Of a stretch of DNA of 10,392 nucleotides, positions 1-5,869 are shown piece by piece. A model generated the notes under the pieces. That model did no database searches, was not told where the DNA came from, and saw only the letters and a program-made list of their open reading frames with translations. Position numbers and translations under genes: made by a program. Source of the stretch: Candidatus Poribacteria bacterium. Its GTDB lineage: Bacteria; Poribacteria; WGA-4E; WGA-3G. The stretch's first letter is position 1. Each line of letters opens with the position of its first letter. Location of the stretch: assembly GCA_009842375.1 (NCBI GenBank), contig VYFM01000577.1, positions 1-10,392 of the forward strand, given 5' to 3'.

Positions 1-561
1 GTTGTCGTTGAACGTAGGCAAGAAAACGGTGATATTTGGAAATATAATGTTCGTTATCTAAATAAAACGAACGGTGAAGATTTACGGTATCGCTTTAGTT
101 GTCGTGATGAGATTTATCGTCCATTACATGAAAATTGGAATGTAGAGGTACATAATAGTTGTGCTGATGTATATTCAAAATTATCGTGGAATGGTTATCT
201 TACCTCAATCCCTGAGATTCAACTTCGTATCAATAACACTGATATAACCGCGGGGGAGATCAATAATTCCCTACCTATTACATGCAATTGGGCACTATTT
301 GATGTGTTTCCTGCTCTCGTAGAAAGCAATAAGGAGAAAGTAGATTCTGTTGACATGGCAATACTTGATGACCTGGAACAGTTCAGACCGAAATGTAGAA
401 TCGGTTATCTTGATACAATAGAATACCCGATACCACTTGTCGGTTATTTTCTATATGGTACGGGTTCATTGCCATCGTATTGGTGGGTTGATACATACGG
501 AAACACAGTTATTGTTTCATCTGTCTTTGAGACATTGGTGTTGAAAGAGAAAATGGGGTGA
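1..561 (+). CDS. C-terminal part of an unrecognised protein (5' end outside window)
   Basis: The frame is open from the first base to a TGA at 559-561, giving 186 residues of the C-terminal end of a longer protein. A GTG at 304 lies inside this open frame and is not needed as a start. I do not recognise the family. The visible part is rich in aromatic and polar residues with alternating beta-type stretches. It ends in a hydrophobic segment containing PLVGYFLYGTGSLPSYWW, followed by VIVSSVFETLVLKEK. The YxxGTGSLPSYWWVD stretch, about 25 residues from the end, is the most motif-like part. There is no clear membrane helix. The sulfatase start lies 6 nt after the stop and its ribosome binding site is inside this gene's last codons, so the two are probably co-transcribed. 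The function is unknown, and a shared role with the sulfatase is only a guess from position. Confidence 0.75.
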   Translation, partial: VVVERRQENGDIWKYNVRYLNKTNGEDLRYRFSCRDEIYRPLHENWNVEVHNSCADVYSKLSWNGYLTSIPEIQLRINNTDITAGEINNSLPITCNWALFDVFPALVESNKEKVDSVDMAILDDLEQFRPKCRIGYLDTIEYPIPLVGYFLYGTGSLPSYWWVDTYGNTVIVSSVFETLVLKEKMG

Positions 562-567
562 CACCTA

Positions 568-1992
568 ATGAATCAACGTCCCAATATTCTCTTTATTAAC
601 ACAGATCAACATTATTGGGATGCAATTTCTGCATACGGAAATCCGTATCTCCATACACCGAATGTTGACCTACTCCATCAAAACGGGGTTTCGTTCACTA
701 AATCATACTGCACTGATCCGGTGTGTGCTGCAGCCCGTTCAAGTTGGGCAACAGGATTATACACTTCTGAGACAGGCGTGCCTTTTAACGGTGGACAGCT
801 GCATTCTGAAATTCCTGATATAGGTCAAGTACTTAAGAAGGGAGGTTATAGAGCATTCCATTGCGGAAAATGGCATGTTCCGGGTAGAGATGTCCGTGAA
901 AGTTTTGAGGTGCTTTATTACGGTAAGGACCATATCGGTGCAGGAGGTGCAGCATATTACGATTCAGCCTCAACACACGCTGTTGCAGACTTCCTAACGA
1001 ATTATGATGAAAAGGAACCGTTTTATCTGCAAATTGGATATATTGATCCACATGACGTGTGTGAGTATTTGCATAACCATGAGGAGAAAAGGATTCCAAA
1101 CCCAGTAGAACAAGGTATTCTTTCGGAAGATGAATTGCCTCCGTTGCCTGAAAACTTTGACTATGATGTAAGAGAAACGGTACTCCATCGCGTTTGTAGA
1201 CGAGTTGATGACGCACTTATTCATTCGCGCATCCTAAAAGCAGTTCGGGAGTGGGATGAACTCCATTGGCGATACTTTAGATGGAACTATTACAGGTTCA
1301 TTGAAAAAGTTGACGCGGAAATAGGTAGAGTGCTTTCTCTGCTGCGACAAACGTCTTTCAATGATAACACGTTAATCATTTTTAGTGCTGACCACGGTGA
1401 GGCGTGCGGAAGCCACCAGTTGTTTCAGAAATTCGCGTTATATGAAGAGAGTGTACGGGTGCCGTTCATTGTATCCTGTTTAGGAGAAGGGATTTCTGTA
1501 GAGACGGAACGATTTGACGACACACATTTTGTCTCTGGCGTAGATATATTACCAACTGTTTGCGATTACGCCAATATTGAGACACCCGAAGGCTGTCAAG
1601 GCATGAGTCTCCGTCCATTAGTTGAAGGGAAAAATATCAATTGGCGGGAGCATACATATATTGAAAGCAATTATTGGGGTCGCGCGATTGTCTCTGACGA
1701 GTATAAATACGTAACGGAATATATACCAAAAACGACAGAGGATTTTATACCACCCGGTCCAGATGAAAAACAACTTGGTCTTGTCCAGTTGTTTGACAAA
1801 CACAATGATCCGGGCGAGAATGTGAATCTCGCTTATGAACCAAATTATCAGGAAGTGATTGATGCTTTTAGAGAAAAACTACTAAAACAGGAAAGTCAAC
1901 TTAATAGACAGAAAATCGTCCATAAAGGACCACAAAATACTATCACAAATTGGGGTAACCGTTTACAGGATTTTTGGCAAAACGGTAAATAA
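568..1992 (+). CDS. Sulfatase (formylglycine-dependent, type I family)
   Basis: A hydrolase of sulfate esters of the alkaline-phosphatase/sulfatase superfamily, 474 residues, the usual length. The N-terminus RPNILFINTDQ carries the metal-binding Asp13. The catalytic residue is Cys53 in CAAARSSWATG (53-63), which a formylglycine-generating enzyme would convert to formylglycine. Arg57 completes the motif. Other expected active-site residues are Lys101 and His103 (GKWH), His162 (DPHD), Asp275-His276 (SADHGE) and Lys288, followed by YEESVRVPF. The C-terminal NDPGENVNLA is a typical sulfatase ending motif. The core motif is CxAxR rather than the common CxPxR, a known but less common variant. There is no signal peptide, so the enzyme looks cytoplasmic and would act on an imported or internal sulfated compound. 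The substrate cannot be told from sequence. The ATG at 568 is preceded by GGTGA (557-561) at good spacing. No maturation enzyme is encoded in the window. Confidence 0.95.
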   Translation: MNQRPNILFINTDQHYWDAISAYGNPYLHTPNVDLLHQNGVSFTKSYCTDPVCAAARSSWATGLYTSETGVPFNGGQLHSEIPDIGQVLKKGGYRAFHCGKWHVPGRDVRESFEVLYYGKDHIGAGGAAYYDSASTHAVADFLTNYDEKEPFYLQIGYIDPHDVCEYLHNHEEKRIPNPVEQGILSEDELPPLPENFDYDVRETVLHRVCRRVDDALIHSRILKAVREWDELHWRYFRWNYYRFIEKVDAEIGRVLSLLRQTSFNDNTLIIFSADHGEACGSHQLFQKFALYEESVRVPFIVSCLGEGISVETERFDDTHFVSGVDILPTVCDYANIETPEGCQGMSLRPLVEGKNINWREHTYIESNYWGRAIVSDEYKYVTEYIPKTTEDFIPPGPDEKQLGLVQLFDKHNDPGENVNLAYEPNYQEVIDAFREKLLKQESQLNRQKIVHKGPQNTITNWGNRLQDFWQNGK

Positions 1993-2046
1993 GACATAGG
2001 AATATAAATTTGTTAATACAGATCTAAAATAATTAGGATACTGAAG

Positions 2047-3222
2047 ATGAATATATTTTCAAAACGCATAAATCGGCTTCCTCCATACATGTTCGGAAAA
2101 CTGAAGCAGTTGACGCACGAACGACGGCAACAAGGAATAGATATTATTGATTTGGGAATGGGAAATCCAAATCAACCGACTCCGCAACCCATTATTGATA
2201 AATTGACAGAAGCAGCACAAGAACTACGAAACCACCGTTATTCTGCTTCCCGTGGTATTTACAATTTCCGCAGAGAAGTCAGTTGGCACTATGAACGAAG
2301 GTTTGGTGTAGACATTGATCCAAATGAGGAAGCTATTGCTGTCATTGGAACTAAAGAAGGTCTTGGACATCTTGCATTAGCCTTGATTGACGAGGGTGAC
2401 TTGGCAATGGTGCCTAACCCTACGTTTCCTATCCATATGTATAGTGTAGTCCTGGCAGGTGGGAGTGTGGTTAGCATTCCACTAAGTGAGGAAAATGACT
2501 TTGTCCCTTCACTTGCTGAAATTACACGGGATATTTGGCCCAGACCTAAAGTATTGATATTGAGTTTTCCACATAATCCCACTGGGGCAGTGGTTGAGTT
2601 AGATTTCTTTGAGGAGGTAGTCGCATTTGCTAAGCAACAGGATATGATCGTTATACATGATTTAGCGTATGCGGATATTGTTTTTGATGGATATGAAGCT
2701 CCGAGTTTTCTGCAGGCAGAAGGGGCGAAGGATGTCGGGGTTGAATTCATATCCCTCTCAAAATCGTATAATATGGCTGGATGGCGTTGCGGATTTGCAG
2801 CGGGTAATCGAGACATTATCGAGGCACTTGCTCGAATAAAAGGATATTACGATTACGGTATTTTCGCTCCGATTCAGGTGGCAGCAATTATGGCACTACG
2901 GACACCGGAAGATGTTGTCACAGAGAACGCGGATGTGTATAGAAGTCGTCGCGATGTACTTGTTGATGGCTTGAACCGCATGGGATGGAAGGTGTCTAAA
3001 CCACAAGCCTCAATGTTTGTTTGGGCACCAATTCCTGAGGCTTGGCAACACCTAAACTCATTGGAATTTTCAATGAAACTCCTAAATGAAGCGGAGGTAT
3101 GTGTCTCACCAGGTGCTGGGTTTGGACACAACGGAGAAGGGTATGTTCGTATTGCACTTGTGGAAAATGAGGATCGGATTCGACAAGCATTACGCCAAAT
3201 TCGTCGTGCATTGTTTGGATAA
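2047..3222 (+). CDS. alaC: AlaC-like alanine/glutamate aminotransferase (PLP, class I/II)
   Basis: A pyridoxal-phosphate aminotransferase of fold type I, 391 residues. It resembles E. coli AlaC (glutamate-pyruvate aminotransferase) along its whole length, as I recall that sequence: INRLPPYMF near the N-terminus, DLGMGNPNQPTP (35-46), IGTKEGLGHL, VPNPTFPIH and HDLAYADIVFDG. The PLP Schiff-base lysine is Lys239 in SLSKSYNMAGWR. Asn177 (HNPTG), Asp205 and Tyr208 are the expected cofactor contacts, and Arg368 (YVRIALVEN) should bind the substrate carboxylate. The likely reaction is pyruvate plus glutamate to alanine plus 2-oxoglutarate. LL-diaminopimelate aminotransferases are close relatives and remain an alternative. 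AGGA at 2035-2038 lies 8 nt before the ATG. The 54-bp gap after the sulfatase gene shows no clear terminator, so read-through is possible. The gene ends just before a pair of hairpins and converges on PhyH gene 1. Confidence 0.9.
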   Translation: MNIFSKRINRLPPYMFGKLKQLTHERRQQGIDIIDLGMGNPNQPTPQPIIDKLTEAAQELRNHRYSASRGIYNFRREVSWHYERRFGVDIDPNEEAIAVIGTKEGLGHLALALIDEGDLAMVPNPTFPIHMYSVVLAGGSVVSIPLSEENDFVPSLAEITRDIWPRPKVLILSFPHNPTGAVVELDFFEEVVAFAKQQDMIVIHDLAYADIVFDGYEAPSFLQAEGAKDVGVEFISLSKSYNMAGWRCGFAAGNRDIIEALARIKGYYDYGIFAPIQVAAIMALRTPEDVVTENADVYRSRRDVLVDGLNRMGWKVSKPQASMFVWAPIPEAWQHLNSLEFSMKLLNEAEVCVSPGAGFGHNGEGYVRIALVENEDRIRQALRQIRRALFG

Positions 3223-3228
3223 CGAATT

Positions 3229-3253
3229 AATATGTATAAGAAGTATACATATT
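3229..3253. repeat. Perfect inverted repeat (hairpin 1) in convergent spacer
   Basis: AATATGTATA (3229-3238) and TATACATATT (3244-3253) form a perfect 10-bp stem with the 5-nt loop AGAAG. It starts 7 nt after the aminotransferase stop. The stem has only one G-C pair and no T-run follows on either strand, so it is not a classic intrinsic terminator, though it could help end transcription or protect the 3' end of the mRNA. It shares its core ATATGTATA with the next hairpin. Confidence 0.8.
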
Positions 3254-3259
3254 GACACC

Positions 3260-3294
3260 GATATGTATAGAAAATGCGAAAAAGTATACATATC
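3260..3294. repeat. Perfect inverted repeat (hairpin 2), same core as hairpin 1
   Basis: GATATGTATA (3260-3269) and TATACATATC (3285-3294) form a perfect 10-bp stem around a 15-nt purine-rich loop. It lies 6 nt after hairpin 1. In total the nonamer ATATGTATA or its complement occurs four times in 65 bp, in alternating orientation (3230-3238, 3244-3252, 3261-3269, 3285-3293). The rest of the spacer up to the next gene at 3346 shows nothing recognisable. Confidence 0.8.
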
Positions 3295-3345
3295 CGACCT
3301 AAAATGAAATAATTTGATCAAAAACTATGTGCTTAAGTGTAAGGA

Positions 3346-4248
3346 TTACTCCAACCCCCACTGTTTCTTTGCTTCCTCAAACGAAATCTTCTGGCCACCG
3401 GTGTGTGATATAGGATTCTTGCCTACCCACCGCTCATCAATTGGATGTTCTGCTGGTTGAAAGCGGATGTCACAACTGATGCGCCACCGATCTGATAGAT
3501 TCTTGGTAGATGTGTGCATCGTGTGCATTGTGAATACGATAATATCACCCATCTCAAAATCTGCAGTCTGCCATTCACCACCGTATTTGTCACTGATTTC
3601 CATCGGATCGCGTCCGAAATGCCCCGGGGTCCCGTCTTTGTCTACATCTGTTTTTCCATAGGTATTACGCACTGGTGCAAAACTATCTAATTTATGCGAT
3701 CCGACAAGAACAGTAAGTGTTCCCATAGTTGCGGGTACATCACCAAATGGAATCCAACAGGTATGCAACTGCTTCGATCCTCTACCCATATAGACAAAAT
3801 CAAAATGTGGTCCAGACCATCCATCAGGACGAACAAACCGAAGCCATTTGTAATCAAACGTCCGGGTCTCTCCACCAAAGAAGTTACGGAAGAATCTGAA
3901 GAGTTCATCACCTTCCAAAACGGACAACACATCAGGATGATGGGTAACATCAGGTGCCCCCATTGTACGTCCCGGACTGCCCGGTCCAGCAATTGCATCC
4001 ATCATTTCTGTTCCGGGTTTGAATACCTCATCTTTTCCATTACCTTCGGCATATTCAAGGATAGCGCGCCTCGCTGCAATTATCTTTTCCTTGTCAATTA
4101 GTCCGCGAGCGAGTAAATATCCATCTTCCGCTATCTGTTGATGCAATCCTTCTGCTGAATCGAGAACGTCATTGCAGTCGCGCAGTACACCGAGATGTGG
4201 TCCTGGAAATGTAACTTCATGATCTCCTACAAATACGGTTTCAGCCAT
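3346..4248 (-). CDS. Phytanoyl-CoA dioxygenase (PhyH) family protein 1
   Basis: An Fe(II)/2-oxoglutarate-dependent oxygenase of the PhyH family, 300 residues, normal for bacterial members. The iron-binding triad is visible: His148 and Asp150 in GPHFDF, and the distal His245 in MHTSTKNLSDRWRIS. Arg256 with Ser258 (RIS) is the expected 2-oxoglutarate carboxylate contact. The N-terminal EDGYLLARGLID (41-52) is the usual start of the PhyH double-stranded beta-helix domain. The family hydroxylates many small molecules, and the true substrate cannot be named here. There is no signal peptide. The start is well supported by CGGAGGAA on the minus strand (complement of 4253-4260), 4 nt before the ATG. 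The gene is convergent with the aminotransferase and divergent from PhyH gene 2. The two proteins are clearly different paralogues, alike mainly around the metal-binding residues, so this is not a recent duplication. Confidence 0.93.
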   Translation of the reverse strand: MAETVFVGDHEVTFPGPHLGVLRDCNDVLDSAEGLHQQIAEDGYLLARGLIDKEKIIAARRAILEYAEGNGKDEVFKPGTEMMDAIAGPGSPGRTMGAPDVTHHPDVLSVLEGDELFRFFRNFFGGETRTFDYKWLRFVRPDGWSGPHFDFVYMGRGSKQLHTCWIPFGDVPATMGTLTVLVGSHKLDSFAPVRNTYGKTDVDKDGTPGHFGRDPMEISDKYGGEWQTADFEMGDIIVFTMHTMHTSTKNLSDRWRISCDIRFQPAEHPIDERWVGKNPISHTGGQKISFEEAKKQWGLE

Positions 4249-4391
4249 TTTGTTCCTCCGATAATTATTGTATTTATAGTATAGACTGTATTAGTTCTGT
4301 TACTTCTGATTCTTTGATAATACATACTTTGAAATTTATAGTTTAACAGAAGTCGGTAATTTGTGCAATAGGATAACAAACAGAAATTCCG

Positions 4392-4420
4392 TTGACATAA
4401 TGAATTGTGTATAATACAAT
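4392..4420 (+). promoter_or_regulatory. Sigma70-type promoter of PhyH gene 2
   Basis: TTGACA (4392-4397, perfect -35 consensus) is followed after exactly 17 nt by TACAAT (4415-4420, 5 of 6 matches to the -10 consensus). Transcription should start near 4427, leaving a short leader of about 23 nt before the ATG at 4450. A perfect TATAAT lies at 4410-4415 but only 12 nt from the -35 box, too close to pair with it. Confidence 0.7.
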
Positions 4421-4422
4421 TC
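4402..4422. promoter_or_regulatory. Candidate operator: dyad over the -10 box
   Basis: GAATTGT (4402-4408) and ACAATTC (4416-4422) are perfect 7-bp inverted halves separated by 7 nt. Their 14-bp centre spacing suits a homodimeric helix-turn-helix regulator binding successive major grooves. The dyad covers the promoter spacer and the -10 box, where a repressor would block RNA polymerase. No regulator gene is present in the window. It could also be chance in AT-rich DNA. Confidence 0.4.
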
Positions 4423-4449
4423 CGCACAAATACTATCTGGATATTAACA

Positions 4450-5322
4450 ATGGAACATTACTTAAAAATCCAAAAACCTAAACTTGGTTACACTTATGAG
4501 TTTGAAACCGACCAACTATCAGAAATGTCAGAATGCGTGGAGGCACACGGATTCGCCATTATCAAAGATGTTCTACCTGATGATATAGTAGACAGTTTGA
4601 AACAAGCAGTTTTTGAGGGGACTGACCCAAACAGAGAATTACAACGCGGACAGAGCAGCACCCGTCACGCTTGGATTGAATCAGGTGAAGGTGCATGGGA
4701 ACTTCTGGAATATGAACCTTTCATGAAAATACACCGACACTTGATTGGGACAGATGAATTGACCGTCCACAGATCTGCTGCGATTATTCGTATGCCGGGT
4801 TCACATCCGGTTGCGTGGCATACAGATTGGTGTGGATTTTCACAGGATGCTCCGAAAAATTCTGGAGATGTGCTGAACAGAGGTATGTGGCCCTCAGGCA
4901 AATGGTTTTACATCACAGGATCGCGTCCTGAACACGGCGGATTGTGTGTGATTGAAGATTCGCATGTGGAGAACTGGGAAGGACCTGAAGGTTTCATCCT
5001 AACCGCAGATAAACGGTCATTTTACAAAGTGGGTGGAGAAGAGAAAGCTTATGCAGACTTTGATGTTCCGGGTTGTGTACCGCTATTCACTAATCCTGGT
5101 GATATGATTGTGTTTGCACATCGGACTTATCACGGTGCTTTTCCAAACCAGACTGACAATATTCGGTTGTCGTGTGCTATCGGTTTTCGTCGTAGAGATC
5201 ACCACATAGATATTCCGTGGGAGATTCCAGATGTAGGCAAACAATTCTTAGCAGACTTACCATCGCACCTTCATAAATATACGCACGGGTATACGAGTAT
5301 TGATACATCTTGGCGGGGATAG
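4450..5322 (+). CDS. Phytanoyl-CoA dioxygenase (PhyH) family protein 2
   Basis: A second Fe(II)/2-oxoglutarate oxygenase of the PhyH family, 290 residues from the ATG at 4450. The iron ligands are His124 and Asp126 (AWHTDW) and His228 (TYHGAFPNQTDNIRLS). Arg239 and Ser241 (RLS) should contact 2-oxoglutarate. EAHGFAIIKDVLPDD (31-45) is the typical N-terminal PhyH entry motif. A proline- and glycine-rich insert lies between the HxD motif and the distal His (about 130-165). The substrate is unknown; members act on lipids, osmolytes, halogenated compounds and natural products. The frame is open upstream to a GTG at 4405, but that codon lies inside the promoter and the -10 box would be coding, so the ATG at 4450 is much better. 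The ribosome binding site is weak (GGAT at 4439-4442). The gene ends 4 bp before the end of the convergent PIN-like gene. Confidence 0.92.
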   Translation: MEHYLKIQKPKLGYTYEFETDQLSEMSECVEAHGFAIIKDVLPDDIVDSLKQAVFEGTDPNRELQRGQSSTRHAWIESGEGAWELLEYEPFMKIHRHLIGTDELTVHRSAAIIRMPGSHPVAWHTDWCGFSQDAPKNSGDVLNRGMWPSGKWFYITGSRPEHGGLCVIEDSHVENWEGPEGFILTADKRSFYKVGGEEKAYADFDVPGCVPLFTNPGDMIVFAHRTYHGAFPNQTDNIRLSCAIGFRRRDHHIDIPWEIPDVGKQFLADLPSHLHKYTHGYTSIDTSWRG

Positions 5323-5326
5323 TATG

Positions 5327-5869
5327 TTATTGCGTTGGATATGCTGAGAGTTGACGATGTGCTTCAGGAGGTGCACCGTTTTGTAACCAAGCAATAGGCT
5401 GCTCTTCTGTCCGTTCAGGATTTACCCAGATGATTATTCGTATCTCACCAACATGATGTGAAGCATTTGCAAATAGAATTCGTACAGTTTGATCAAGTGA
5501 AATGATAATTTTATCAGTTTCCAGTGCTGCTTGAAGAAGATGAAAATCCTTTTCCATCACTTCAACTTCATCTGGATCGTTTGTTGTAGTTGTAATTTTA
5601 TCATGAAGTGCATCATTTTCTGGTGGATTAATGTCTACTATTCTCCTACGTACATACATTGACACTTTCCACTCATGAGCAAAACCAGATTTGTGTCTTT
5701 TCCATTCAGCGTTGATTTCCCTTGTCACCACTACGCGATAGTTGTGGAATCTTACTGCCTTTAGGAAATCACGACAATTAACTGCTCGCGGATCGGTCGC
5801 GTTTTCACTACCAGATGATTGGACAACATCAGTGTCAATCACCAACCGTTTTGTGCCTCTTATTCTCAC
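5327..5869 (-). CDS. PIN-like nuclease candidate, partner of the AAA ATPase
   Basis: A 180-residue protein that reads like a PIN-domain ribonuclease, though I cannot assign a named family. It opens with RLVIDTDVV (8-16), a first beta-strand ending in acidic residues Asp12 and Asp14. VVVTREINAEWKRH (46-59) supplies Glu51 and Glu55. KDFHLLQAALETDKIIISLD (107-126) supplies Asp108 and Asp126. The order D, E, D, D with the SLD strand end is the PIN metal-site pattern. A C-terminal strand and WLQNGAPPEA follow. The start is GTG (complement of 5867-5869), overlapping the ATPase stop as GTGA, with AAGGAG (complement of 5875-5880) 5 nt before it, so translation is probably coupled. There is no antitoxin-like small gene nearby. 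The inferred role is the effector of a two-gene ATPase-nuclease system. It appears intact although the ATPase frame is broken. Confidence 0.75.
   Translation of the reverse strand: MRIRGTKRLVIDTDVVQSSGSENATDPRAVNCRDFLKAVRFHNYRVVVTREINAEWKRHKSGFAHEWKVSMYVRRRIVDINPPENDALHDKITTTTNDPDEVEVMEKDFHLLQAALETDKIIISLDQTVRILFANASHHVGEIRIIIWVNPERTEEQPIAWLQNGAPPEAHRQLSAYPTQ

Larger units (their letters stand above)
4249..4449. other. Divergent intergenic region between the two PhyH genes
   Basis: This 201-bp AT-rich region should contain the control sequences of both PhyH genes. The promoter for the plus-strand gene is clear (4392-4420). For the minus-strand gene I see only weak candidates: a TATACT on the minus strand (complement of 4278-4283) without a good -35 box, and TTGCAC-17-TAAACT farther upstream. 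None deserves its own call. An 8-bp inverted repeat, ATTTGTGC (4359-4366) and GCACAAAT (4424-4431), encloses the plus-strand promoter. Confidence 0.6.

Noticed and set aside
2289..2816. 175-codon open frame on the minus strand inside the aminotransferase gene
   Set aside because: The plus strand encodes a full, conserved aminotransferase here; the antisense translation is low-complexity Ser/Pro/Thr-rich with no motif.
3229..3294. CRISPR-like array or classic intrinsic terminator
   Set aside because: The repeats are 9-10 bp, alternate in orientation and have unequal short spacers, unlike CRISPR. Neither hairpin is GC-rich or followed by a T-run.
3694..4101. 135-codon open frame on the plus strand inside PhyH gene 1
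   Set aside because: It is a shadow of the minus-strand gene that carries the catalytic motifs.
4392..4415. TTGACA followed by a perfect TATAAT as the PhyH gene 2 promoter
   Set aside because: The spacer is only 12 nt. TACAAT at 4415-4420 gives the ideal 17 nt and was chosen instead.
4405..4449. Upstream GTG start for PhyH gene 2, adding 15 residues
   Set aside because: The extension lies inside the promoter and -10 box, and the added residues do not look like a PhyH N-terminus.
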